A stretch of DNA of 44,576 nt from Acidimicrobiia bacterium. GTDB taxonomy: Bacteria > Actinomycetota > Acidimicrobiia > Acidimicrobiales > JANYDT01. The stretch's first letter is position 1; every line of letters starts with the position of its first letter. The translations under genes and the position numbers were made by a program. Under the pieces are notes generated by a model. That model was not told the DNA's origin and ran no database searches. It saw only the letters and a list, made by a program, of their open reading frames with translations. Below, piece after piece: positions 34,962-42,672 of the stretch. The stretch is from assembly GCA_025359845.1 (NCBI GenBank), contig JANYDT010000064.1, forward strand, positions 1 to 44,576, in the 5' to 3' direction.

Positions 34962-35915
34962 TCAGGCACCTGCGTTTGGTTCACTCGAGCAGTCGAGAGT
35001 TCGCAGCGCGGGCGCGAGGGCGTGCGCAGATGAGGAAATGGACCGCTGCGGGTGCAGGGCGAGACCTGCGCTCGGCCAGTCATCGAACGCCAGCACCGCT
35101 CCCCCGTCGGAGTCGGTGACGATAAGGGTCCGGTCACCGCTCAACGCCAGGTTCGTGTACCGCGCGTGGGGTCCGGGCGAATACGTCTCGAGGAGCGTCC
35201 CGTTCACATCCCACACCTGGACCTGCCCGGGTTCGTCGGTCCGTGAGATCCCGCACACAAGCAGATGCCCTTCGACGTCGAAGGCCAGGCCGTCAGGGTG
35301 GCCGAAGGGCATCTCGATGACCACCTCACCGTGTTCGCCGCCGGACTCCGGGTGCGTCGGCAACCGGATGATCCGCTGGGCACCGGTCGAGGCGACGTAG
35401 ATGAACTCCTCGTCGAGGCCGAACGCGATGCCGTTGGGGAACCAGTCGAGCTGATAGATGAGCTCGGAGGCACCCGTCGTCGGCCCGATCCGCCAGATCC
35501 GCCCGTCGTCGTAGGTCCGCCGTCGCGTCGGATCGGTGACGTACAGCATCCCGTCGGGGCCAAAGCACAGGTCGTTGGGCGCGTGCGGGGCCGTGCTGAT
35601 GTGGCGGACCGAGCCGTCCCCCGCCACCAACTGAACGCCCGAGTCGGCCGGCAGGGGCTCATAGCCGTCGGTGCGCTCGCGACCGACCATCCAATTCCCG
35701 CCGTTCTGGGCGACGTAGATCTCGTCCTCGGCTCCCGCCACCGCTCCGTTCGGGCCGCCGCCTGTCACGGCGAGTCGCCCGAGTGCTCCGGTGGCGTCAA
35801 CACGGAAGACGAAGCCCTGGTCGATGGAGACGAACACGACCTCACCGCGGCTCGTTATGACTGGCCCTTCGCCGAAGCCGATGCCCCGGGCGAGGACCCG
35901 CGCTTGTCCGATCAC
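34962..35915 (-). CDS. SMP-30/gluconolactonase-like protein no. 1
   Basis: 317 residues, GTG 35915 overlapping the CMD no. 2 stop (GTGA). Family residues: Glu in GFGEGPV, Asn in APNDLCFG, Asn in WFPNGIAFG, and HPDGLAFDVEG. Lactonase-type propeller, paralogous to the next gene. Opening a lactone formed by oxidation of a cyclic ketone or alcohol is the natural guess. The C-terminal 30 residues are Ser/Ala-rich and unlike the family. Confidence 0.87.
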   Translation of the reverse strand: MIGQARVLARGIGFGEGPVITSRGEVVFVSIDQGFVFRVDATGALGRLAVTGGGPNGAVAGAEDEIYVAQNGGNWMVGRERTDGYEPLPADSGVQLVAGDGSVRHISTAPHAPNDLCFGPDGMLYVTDPTRRRTYDDGRIWRIGPTTGASELIYQLDWFPNGIAFGLDEEFIYVASTGAQRIIRLPTHPESGGEHGEVVIEMPFGHPDGLAFDVEGHLLVCGISRTDEPGQVQVWDVNGTLLETYSPGPHARYTNLALSGDRTLIVTDSDGGAVLAFDDWPSAGLALHPQRSISSSAHALAPALRTLDCSSEPNAGA

Positions 35916-36538
35916 GATGCCTGCCTCTCGCTGTCGCTGCGGTGCTCGGCCCAGAGCGGCACCGTTGTGCCGTCGGGCACTGGCTCCTCCGAGGTTCCGA
36001 AGACGTTGAGGAGCAGAGCCAGCGTCGAGTAATACCCAAGCAAAGCCAGGACTTCGAACACCTGCTCCTCACCGAGTCGGGCGCGAAGGCGGTCGAAGGC
36101 CTCGTCGGACACGCGGCCGCAAGCAAAGAACTCGCGAGCCGCCTTCTCGATGACGGCGTAGTTCTCGTCGACATCGGCGCAGACGGCACCGCGTGCGACC
36201 GCATCGAGGACTCCGGAGGGCACGCCCGCGTTCCGGGCGATCGGCTCGTGCTCGAACCATTCAAAGGCGCATCGCCACTGGGTCGCGGCGAGCAGGATCG
36301 TGAACTCCCGCAGGTCCGGGCGCAGATCGGTCTCAAAGCGCAGAGCGGCACCGATCGCTTCGAGCCGGGCACCCACGCGGGGGTTGCGGAGCATGGCATC
36401 GAACGGGCCGCGAAGAGAGCCGTCGTCGGCGAGCAAGCGGATCCCGGGTCGATTCCCCCGTGAGCCGTGGACGATGCCGTCGTACACGGCACGCTGCTCG
36501 GCCGACAGCTCGGACGGCAGGAGGGGACGAAGCCGCAT
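35912..36538 (-). CDS. Carboxymuconolactone-decarboxylase-like protein no. 2
   Basis: 208 residues, ATG 36538. Core REFTILLAATQWRCAFEWFEHEPIARNAGV is the CMD/AhpD helix pair without a CxxC. LGYYSTLALLLNVFG near the C-terminus is typical. First gene of the two-lactonase unit, 46 bases below operator H. Possible roles: decarboxylation or hydrolysis of a lactone-like intermediate; proven functions in this subfamily are few. Confidence 0.85.
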   Translation of the reverse strand: MRLRPLLPSELSAEQRAVYDGIVHGSRGNRPGIRLLADDGSLRGPFDAMLRNPRVGARLEAIGAALRFETDLRPDLREFTILLAATQWRCAFEWFEHEPIARNAGVPSGVLDAVARGAVCADVDENYAVIEKAAREFFACGRVSDEAFDRLRARLGEEQVFEVLALLGYYSTLALLLNVFGTSEEPVPDGTTVPLWAEHRSDSERQAS

Positions 36539-36583
36539 GTTGCACCAACCTTTATCGTCCGCTGGCGCGGACCTTGAGCGGAT

Positions 36584-36599
36584 TTGGGCGCATGCCTAG
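36584..36599 (-). promoter_or_regulatory. Operator H upstream of the CMD no. 2 - lactonase unit
   Basis: Plus-strand TTGGGC-GCAT-GCCTAG followed by CACG, strongly like operator F. It lies about 113 bases from operator I, which serves the opposite strand. Confidence 0.6.
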
Positions 36600-36670
36600 C
36601 ACGGAACTAATGCCGGCGGAGCGGCGACCCAGCGGATACGTCCGGCCGACCGCATGAGCTGGGACGAGAG

Positions 36671-36727
36671 TTGACACCGCCCGCCGATGTCGGTATGGTA
36701 CCCAAACCACTTTGGGCTACTGCCCAA
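36671..36727 (+). promoter_or_regulatory. Promoter plus operator I of the cupin no. 2 gene (best copy)
   Basis: Minus-35 TTGACA at 36671-36676, a 17-base spacer and minus-10 TATGGT at 36694-36699. The operator TTGGGC-TACT-GCCCAA at 36712-36727 is a perfect inverted repeat, extended by T/A on each side. It sits at about +6 to +21 relative to the predicted start. This is the reference site for the motif. Confidence 0.75.
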
Positions 36728-36954
36728 AAGCCGCAGACTTTGTGCAGTAGCCTCGCCCCCGTCGACCGAGCACGTGCGTGGGGAGGCCGAAGGGAAAGCA
36801 ATGTTGTCGTTGTACGAGCGCTAGCACTTCGAACCGCTGCTGGCACTTCGAACCGCTGCTGGCACTTGCGTCCCAAGGCCGAGAACCAGCCCCCTGCCCC
36901 GCATTGCGGCCGTCGGGGCACCACATACCGGAATCCGGCAAGCCAGGAGACGAA
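36728..36954 (+). other. Long leader with mini-ORF and 19-bp tandem repeats
   Basis: The predicted transcript has a leader of about 250 bases. It contains a seven-codon frame at 36801-36824 (MLSLYER, with AGGGAA before the ATG). That is followed at once by two exact 19-base repeats at 36824-36842 and 36843-36861 (each GCACTTCGAACCGCTGCTG) and a third partial unit to 36867. They could bind a second regulator or act in the RNA. No larger gene is present. Confidence 0.45.
36824..36867. repeat. 19-bp direct tandem repeat, two full copies plus a stub
   Basis: Exact copies at 36824-36842 and 36843-36861; GCACTT begins a third at 36862. Each unit contains the palindrome TTCGAA. Confidence 0.8.
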
Positions 36955-37383
36955 ATGATCAACAAGGACATGAACCCGAAGGGCTACAAGCTGACGTCCG
37001 ACGACCTCGACCCCGACAAGTTCCAAGTCGGACGTCGATCGTTCTTCGTCGCGCGGGACCTCCAGATCGCCGAGGCCACCAACGCCGATTTCGGCATGGT
37101 GCACGCGAAGGTCATCGACCGCGCTATCTCCACGGGCTGGCACTACCACCCCGTGTCGCTGCAGATCATCTACGTGCTCAAGGGATGGATCGACCTGGTA
37201 TTCGAGGACGGCCAGAAGATCCGAATCCATGCAGGATCCTGCATGAACATCCCGCCGGGGATGATCCACAACGAGATCGGCACGTCGGACGATATGGAGG
37301 TCCTCGAGATCTCTAGTCCGGCGAAGATCACCACAGTGAACGTGGAGGCGCCCGTAGGCCTGCCCGCCTACGCGCACGCTTAA
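36955..37383 (+). CDS. Cupin-domain protein no. 2
   Basis: 142 residues, ATG 36955 with AGGAG upstream. Cupin ligands in GWHYHPVSLQIIYVLKGW and SCMNIPPGMIHNE. Strongly related to cupin no. 1 and to the remnant at 12568. The only plus-strand gene in this part of the island and monocistronic: preceded by its own promoter/operator and followed by a terminator. Function open; small cupins in catabolic clusters may be isomerases, decarboxylases or dioxygenases. Confidence 0.87.
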   Translation: MINKDMNPKGYKLTSDDLDPDKFQVGRRSFFVARDLQIAEATNADFGMVHAKVIDRAISTGWHYHPVSLQIIYVLKGWIDLVFEDGQKIRIHAGSCMNIPPGMIHNEIGTSDDMEVLEISSPAKITTVNVEAPVGLPAYAHA

Positions 37384-37393
37384 CCACAATCCT

Positions 37394-37459
37394 ACGCCTC
37401 GTCCCACGCCGTCTTTCGCCTGGCAGCAGAGCTGTCGGACGAGGCGTGGGTTTGTTGTT
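37394..37459 (+). terminator. Probable intrinsic terminator after cupin no. 2
   Basis: An 11-bp perfect stem (37394-37404 with 37437-37447, ACGCCTCGTCC against GGACGAGGCGT) with a 32-base loop, followed by GGGTTTGTTGTT. It could also serve the converging CoA-transferase unit. Confidence 0.6.
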
Positions 37460-37508
37460 AAGGGTTCGTTGCTGACCGAGCGCACTCACGTGGGGTAAAT
37501 ATTGCGCG

Positions 37509-38693
37509 TCAGCCCCCGACGATGCCCTCCGCCCGCAATGACTCGTATTCCTCGCACCCCATGCCGAGCTCTTGATGCAGGATCTCCCACGTGTGCTCGC
37601 CCGGTCGAGCGATCCTTGGCGGCTTCGCATCGTGCTCACGGTTCGCCTCGATGTCGGATAACTTGGTCGGGTTCCCGGCGACCTTCAGCAGCGAACCGTC
37701 GGCCCGCTCCACGGTCTCGATCATCCGACGCGCTACGAAGTGCGCATCCCCGACGATGTCAGCGGGACTGTTGATCGGCGCCGCGGCGAGTCCGACCGCC
37801 CTGCACGCAGAAGCGACCTCGGCCTTCCCCATCGTCGAGGCCCAGGCTTCGAGCGCGGGTAGCAGTTCGTGCCGGATCGCCTCGCGACGCTTCGCGAGAT
37901 CCACGAAGCGCGGTGCCAACGTCCACTCAGGACGGCCGAGCAGGGCGCAGAGTCTTTCCCAGTGATGTTCGGAGAGGACGTTCATCTGGACTTCCCCGTC
38001 GGACACCCGGAAGGCAGCCGAGACGTACCCGGGGCTCGGATCCGGGCGATCGGCACGACCGAGCAGCGAGAGACTGTGGTTCACGAAAGGAAGCTCGGCG
38101 AGCGCGAAGAGGCTGTCGGCCAGGGAAACGTCGAGGTACTGACCTCTTCCGGTTTTCTCCCGGTGGTGCAGTGCCGCCAGCATCCCGATCGTGGAGAACA
38201 GCGCCGATGTGATGTCGCCAAGCGCGAAGCCCGAAGCGGCGCCACCCTGCTGGCGCATGGCGTGCATCGATCCACTCATAGCCTCGCCGATCGGTCCGTA
38301 CGCAGCCATCTGCCACAACGGGCTCTCGAGGATGTCGCGATGCCCGTAGCCGCTCACCGACACGTAGACGAGGCGGTCATTCAGAACGCGGAGGTCTTCG
38401 TACCCGAGCCGGTAGCGGTCGAGCACCCCGGGGCGGAAGTTCTCGCCGAAGACGTCGAAGCGACCGACCATATTGCGGAGGAGATCCTGGCCTCGAGGAT
38501 CGGCGAGCTTCACCTGGATGCGCTTCTTGTGCCGGCCGGTCCGGTCGCGCCACGCGATGCCGGCGTCGCCTCGCGACTCGACCGCTTCGACGCCGATGAC
38601 CGTGGCGCCGAAGTCGGCGAGCAGCTGCGTGCCGAACGGCAACGCCATCAGCTGCTCGACGGCGAGGATTCGGATATCGGACAGCGGCCCCAT
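37509..38693 (-). CDS. CaiB/BaiF (family III) CoA-transferase no. 2
   Basis: 394 residues from ATG 38693, with CCGGAGA before it and just after the hydrolase stop. N-terminus GPLSDIRILAVEQLMALPFGTQLLADFGATVIGVE; middle GFALGDITSALFSTIGMLAALHHREKTGRGQYLDVSLAD with the catalytic Asp; C-terminus ARPGEHTWEILHQELGM. Moves CoA onto a carboxylate, possibly a different acid from no. 1, from which it is well diverged. Last gene of the cupin - hydrolase - transferase unit. Confidence 0.92.
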   Translation of the reverse strand: MGPLSDIRILAVEQLMALPFGTQLLADFGATVIGVEAVESRGDAGIAWRDRTGRHKKRIQVKLADPRGQDLLRNMVGRFDVFGENFRPGVLDRYRLGYEDLRVLNDRLVYVSVSGYGHRDILESPLWQMAAYGPIGEAMSGSMHAMRQQGGAASGFALGDITSALFSTIGMLAALHHREKTGRGQYLDVSLADSLFALAELPFVNHSLSLLGRADRPDPSPGYVSAAFRVSDGEVQMNVLSEHHWERLCALLGRPEWTLAPRFVDLAKRREAIRHELLPALEAWASTMGKAEVASACRAVGLAAAPINSPADIVGDAHFVARRMIETVERADGSLLKVAGNPTKLSDIEANREHDAKPPRIARPGEHTWEILHQELGMGCEEYESLRAEGIVGG

Positions 38694-38709
38694 GATCGTC
38701 TCCGGATTG

Positions 38710-39656
38710 TTAACAGGTTCCCCGACTGAACGCTCGCTCGAGCGCACGGTCCCGGTCCGCGAAGAACTGCCTGGTGACCGCCGCGTTCGGGTTCATACGA
38801 TAGAACCCGTGTGGGACACCTCGGTATACATGCAGCTCCACGGACACGCCGGCCCCCATCAGACGCTGCGCGTACTGAATGTCCTCGTCGACGAACAGGT
38901 CCAACTCGGCGGTGAGCATCGTTGCGGGAGCCAGGCCACGCAGCTCCATCATCCTTGCGGGTGCGGCGTAGGGCGAGACGTGATCGGTGCCGAAGGCGTC
39001 GCCAAGGTAGGCGCGCCACGCCAAGATGTTGGCCTCGCGATTCCAGAGCCGCCGGTCCGTGACCCGGTGGCTCGACGGCGTGGAACTCGAATCGTCGAGC
39101 ATCGGGTAGATCAGGAGCTGGTGCACGATCGCCAGCTCGCCGCGGTCGCGTACGAGCAGCGCAAGCGACGCGGCCGAACCGCCTCCCGAGCTCGCCCCAC
39201 CGATCACGATGCGCGTGCCGTCGACGCCGAGCGACGCCGCGTTCAGCGCGACGGAGGAGAGACCGGCGTAGCAGTCATCGGCGGCCGCGGGGAACGGGTG
39301 CTCCGGTGCACGACGCCAACCAACGGAGACCACCGCGCAGCCGTGCCGTCGGACGAGCCCTTCGCACCACGCGTCGTCGAGGTCGGGGCTCGTGAGCACG
39401 TATCCGCCGCCGGGTACCCAGTAGAGGCATGGCAGGGGAACGGTGTAGCCCGCGGGTCGGAAAAGCCGGAGTCGCACCTCCGCGCCATCCGCGACGCCGT
39501 CGTGTGGTCCGAACGCAGAACGTCGGGATCCATTGCCGGGGCACCCACGCCGGCCCAGAAGCGCCGGCGGGCCGCCTCGATGTCGCGGAGGTCCACCGGA
39601 CCTCGGAGCGCCAGCCCCGCCGCGAACTCCGGATCGAGTCGATCAACGAGGCTCAG
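38710..39656 (-). pseudogene. Alpha/beta hydrolase, frameshifted near the N-terminus
   Basis: The C-terminal 255 residues are intact in one frame: VPGGGYVL (HGGG oxyanion motif with Pro for His), GGASSGGGS nucleophile elbow, ELDLFVDED with the acid, and GVPHGFY with the His. The natural N-terminus (RLDPEFAAGLALRGPVDLRDIEAARRRFWAG ... VLRSDHTT) is in a different frame and joins at about 39505-39512 by a one-base shift. No ATG or GTG opens that N-terminal frame before about 39596, so the start is unclear. Either a recent pseudogene or a sequence error; translation from GTG 39477 would lack the cap region. Confidence 0.7.
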
Positions 39657-39683
39657 CGCGGATCGCTCCCGTGCACGCCGCTC

Positions 39684-40259
39684 TCACGCAAGCACTGCGC
39701 GGGCCTCGTCGAAGGTACGGTTGACGTACGTGCCCATTGTGACGTCGTAGAACTCGCGCACGGCCGGTTCTGGGAACGGGGCCACTGTGATGAGCCACGT
39801 GTGCGCGTCGAGTACCTCGAACGAGTGGACGTCGTGTGGCGGGGGGGCGACTATCCCAACGTCGCCGGCGTGCAGGATGCGTTCGTCAACGATCTCGAGG
39901 CGTGCTCGGCCGATCTCGCTCTGCTCGTCGAGGCGCCGGTACCATCGAAAGTGCATCCGACCCGCGCAGATCAACAGGATGTTCCAGGCCCAGTGGTTGT
40001 GGGCCGGTCCGGTGAAGCTCGGATCGATCTCCGAGACTAGGAAGAGCAGATCTGGGTCAAAGTATAGAAGCCGGCTCCGCTCCATGGTTGTCGGTCGAGG
40101 CATCGCCCGGTCGAACAGCGCCTCGTGCGGAGCGACGAGCGGAGCGAGCGCGGCGACGACATCCGCCGGCGTCCGCGTCGGATCGTGCTCGGTCCGAGCC
40201 AGAACAGCCGCCATGTCCCTCGCGGCGGCGGCTATCGGAGTCGGTTCCTTTGCGGTCAC
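39684..40259 (-). CDS. Cysteine-dioxygenase-like cupin protein
   Basis: 191 residues. GTG 40259 with GAGGAG at 8 bases. Cupin metal site HNHWAWN and the later HDVHSFEV; the preceding LLYFDPDLLFLVSEIDPSF is helix/strand core. Resembles the cysteine dioxygenase/thiol dioxygenase cupins and their uncharacterised relatives rather than the two small cupins elsewhere in the island. A mononuclear iron dioxygenase acting on a pathway intermediate is possible. First gene of its unit under operator J. Confidence 0.8.
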   Translation of the reverse strand: MTAKEPTPIAAAARDMAAVLARTEHDPTRTPADVVAALAPLVAPHEALFDRAMPRPTTMERSRLLYFDPDLLFLVSEIDPSFTGPAHNHWAWNILLICAGRMHFRWYRRLDEQSEIGRARLEIVDERILHAGDVGIVAPPPHDVHSFEVLDAHTWLITVAPFPEPAVREFYDVTMGTYVNRTFDEARAVLA

Positions 40260-40352
40260 TTCAGGGCTCCTCTGTGCAGTCTTTCGCCGTGACCGCCGCC
40301 GATCCAGGTAAGATCCACTCCGCAGCGACGGCTCCCCGGCACATGTCGTGCG

Positions 40353-40396
40353 TTGGGCGTTCGCCTAAGCATGACAGACCCCCTTTCGCCCGTCAA
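40353..40396 (-). promoter_or_regulatory. Promoter plus operator J, cupin/CoA-transferase no. 2 unit
   Basis: On the minus strand: TTGACG at 40396-40391, a 17-base spacer, minus-10 CATGCT at 40373-40368, then TTAGGC-GAAC-GCCCAA at 40368-40353, sharing one base with the minus-10. This is the same arrangement as operator D. The site may also affect the plus-strand SDR gene, which has a TAAGAT minus-10-like box at 40309-40314. The region 40260-40583 otherwise holds no gene. Confidence 0.6.
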
Positions 40397-40583
40397 CCCC
40401 AGCACGCGGCGATTCGTGGCCGTGGAGCCGGCCGGCGGAGTCTTGGTGCGCCTTGACTGCGGCTGCGGCCCCGGCTACTTTTGGGCGTGCGATCAAACGC
40501 CTGCTCGTGACGATGTGCTCGCTTCCGCGTCGCGTCGCTCCGATACGAGTCCGTCGGCCTTTGGGTCGAGAATGGAGGAACTG

Positions 40584-41372
40584 ATGGATCTGCGACTCGG
40601 CGGGAAGACCGTCCTGGTGACTGGGGGTTCGAAGGGCATCGGATTTGCCACCGCGAAAGCATTCGCGGACGAGGGATCCCGCGTCATCCTGGTATCTCGC
40701 GACCACGCGACTTTGAAGGCCGCGGCAGCGAAGATCTCGACGCCCGGCGGAGCCGAGATGATCACCCACGCGGCCGACCTGTCGAACGAAGCGCAACGAG
40801 AGCGCATGGCGGCGTTGTATGACCTTGTCGACGTCCTGGTCAACAACGCCGGCGCCATTCCGCGCGGCGAGCTCGACGACTTGAGCGTCGATGCCTGGCG
40901 AACGGGATGGGACCTCAAAGTTTTCGGCTACGTGCACCTGACCAAGCTCTTCCTGGCGCAGATGCGCGCCCGAGGCGCGGGCGTGATCCTCAACGTCATC
41001 GGAACAGCCGGTCGGGCGCCCCGGGCGGACTACGTCTGCGGCGCGTCCGCCAATGCTTCGCTCGTGGCCTTCACCGAAGCCGTCGGGGGTCACAGTCCCG
41101 ACTTCGGCGTGAGAGTCCTCGGCGTCAATCCTGGTTACACGGCGACCGAGAGATTCCTCGGGCGACCGATCGGCGACGAGCCGGACCCAGCCGATCTCCG
41201 GCGGGAGTACCCCGGGGCTCGCGTTGCGCTGCCGTCCGCGGTTGCGGAACTGATCGTCTTCTTGTGCTCGGATCGGGCGCGATGCCTCAGCGGTGTCGTG
41301 GTCGACTGCGATCAGGGACAGTTGCGGTCCGGTCCGACGAGGCCGACCCCGTCGACAGGTCTCGACAGCTAA
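40584..41372 (+). CDS. Short-chain dehydrogenase/reductase
   Basis: 262 residues from ATG 40584, which has GGAGGA at 5 bases; ATG 40572 contains that site itself and the frame further upstream lies in the promoter. Cofactor loop VTGGSKGIGFA, NNAG motif, GVNPGYTATERF. The active site keeps Tyr in ADYVCGASANAS, but the position four residues on is Ala rather than Lys (no YxxxK). This is a recurrent deviation in one SDR subgroup, so activity may differ from classical dehydrogenases. Last catabolic gene before the mobile debris. Confidence 0.88.
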   Translation: MDLRLGGKTVLVTGGSKGIGFATAKAFADEGSRVILVSRDHATLKAAAAKISTPGGAEMITHAADLSNEAQRERMAALYDLVDVLVNNAGAIPRGELDDLSVDAWRTGWDLKVFGYVHLTKLFLAQMRARGAGVILNVIGTAGRAPRADYVCGASANASLVAFTEAVGGHSPDFGVRVLGVNPGYTATERFLGRPIGDEPDPADLRREYPGARVALPSAVAELIVFLCSDRARCLSGVVVDCDQGQLRSGPTRPTPSTGLDS

Positions 41373-41826
41373 AGCGCGACAGGTAGTGCACGTTTTCTGA
41401 AGTTACACGCGTGTAGTTGTGATCCAGCAGCTCGGATGTTTGATGGAAGGAGATTTCTGATGGCACAACCGAGCGTCAAGCTGTTGTCGGCCAGCCGGTG
41501 TGAGTCGGTCTGTGGAGACGCCAGAGTCCCCGGTAGCGCGGCTTCGGGCGGTGGGAGAGATCCTGTTCGTCGAAGCGAAGCAACAAAGTCCCGTTTTAGC
41601 GAGGCAAGCAAGTGGCCAGTCCGTAAAATGGAGTGAAGTCTGCGGCATCGTTACATGTACCCCGGCTTTCGGGCTGGGTCAAGAGGAGCCGAGCCGCCAA
41701 TTACACGGCGAAGGCCATGGAACGCACTCCTGGTGCGGAGGAACCCTCCGGTGTAGGGGACTCGGAATGGTTGCAAGGTTGACATCGGAACTGGAGAGAT
41801 CCTCCTTGGCCCCGGGTGACCGGGAA
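41373..41826 (+). other. Unassigned stretch, possible group II intron or other RNA-element remnant
   Basis: About 450 bases of lower GC than the island, with no protein-like long frame. It shows repeated GGAGG/CCTCC and GGGACTCGG-type pairs (around 41735-41815) and ends exactly where helicase homology begins (41827). The look is of structured RNA, as in a 5' piece of a group II intron inserted in the helicase gene, but I cannot recognise intron boundaries or a maturase. Treat as a guess. Confidence 0.25.
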
Positions 41827-42672
41827 GCATCGTTGCCTATAACCGGTGGAAGTGCAACCATGCGGACGCCGTGGCCGAGGTCATGACGGCCAAGACCGGC
41901 ATGCGCCCAGTCGTGGTGTGCAGCCGGGAAAACAACCCCGACGATCCGGCGCCCGCCACTGCCCTCGAAGCCTTCACTCACAGCTCTGCGCCCTGGATCG
42001 TGGCCGTCAAGATGTCTCGGAGGGCGTGGACATCCGCCGCCTACGGGTGCTTGTCTACGCTACCAACGTCCTCGCCGAACTGTCCTTCCGTCAGATCGGC
42101 GGGCGCATCGTGCGAGATGACCCCGCGAACGACGAGGACTACGGCGGCGTGATGGTCTTGCCTGTCGATGACCGCATCGGGGCGATGGCGGAGCGCATCA
42201 AGGCCGAAGCGCCCGTGGGTCTGATCGGCCCCGTGGTTGTCTCGGACTCTCAGTGGCGACCGCTCCGCTGGGCGCGTTCGTGCCGGGCGACTCGACCGGC
42301 ACTCCCGAGTACGTCACCCACACCGATGGACGACGCGCGCCCGCCGAGCTGGTTGCGCTCGCAGAGTGCCACGTTAAGCGCACTGGCTCGCCTGTAGCTG
42401 CCTTCGAGATGGCCGTCGCTGCGTACAACGACCCCAAGATCGATGCGGCCCTTCGGGCAGTCTCGCGGACTGACGACAACTCCCATCGCCGGGCGTATCG
42501 ATCCATGCTCCAAAAGCGAGGTCGGCGAGGGCGCCTGCCCATCTCGTTGGAAAATCGACCGCCCATGGTCACGGTCTGTGCGTACGCTGTTGGAATGACA
42601 GGAGTGTCATTCCTACAGGGCGGTCGGCGTCGTCCGGCAGGGCGCCTTCCTTGTGGGACGGACGCCTCATGA
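41827..42672 (+). pseudogene. C-terminal remnant of a DEAD/DEAH (SF2) helicase
   Basis: Reads AYNRWKCNHADAVAEVMTAK ... VVVCSRENNPDD ... PWIVAVKM. After one lost base near 42013 it continues VSEGVDIRRLRVLVYATNVL (motif V), SFRQIGGRIVR (motif VI) and EDYGGVMVLPVDDRI. It then shifts again near 42245-42260 into a frame that ends TGA 42670-42672. That stop overlaps the next gene's ATG (ATGA), suggesting this was the original end. The N-terminal ATPase half is missing. Such helicases occur in phage and mobile elements and defence loci. Confidence 0.6.
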
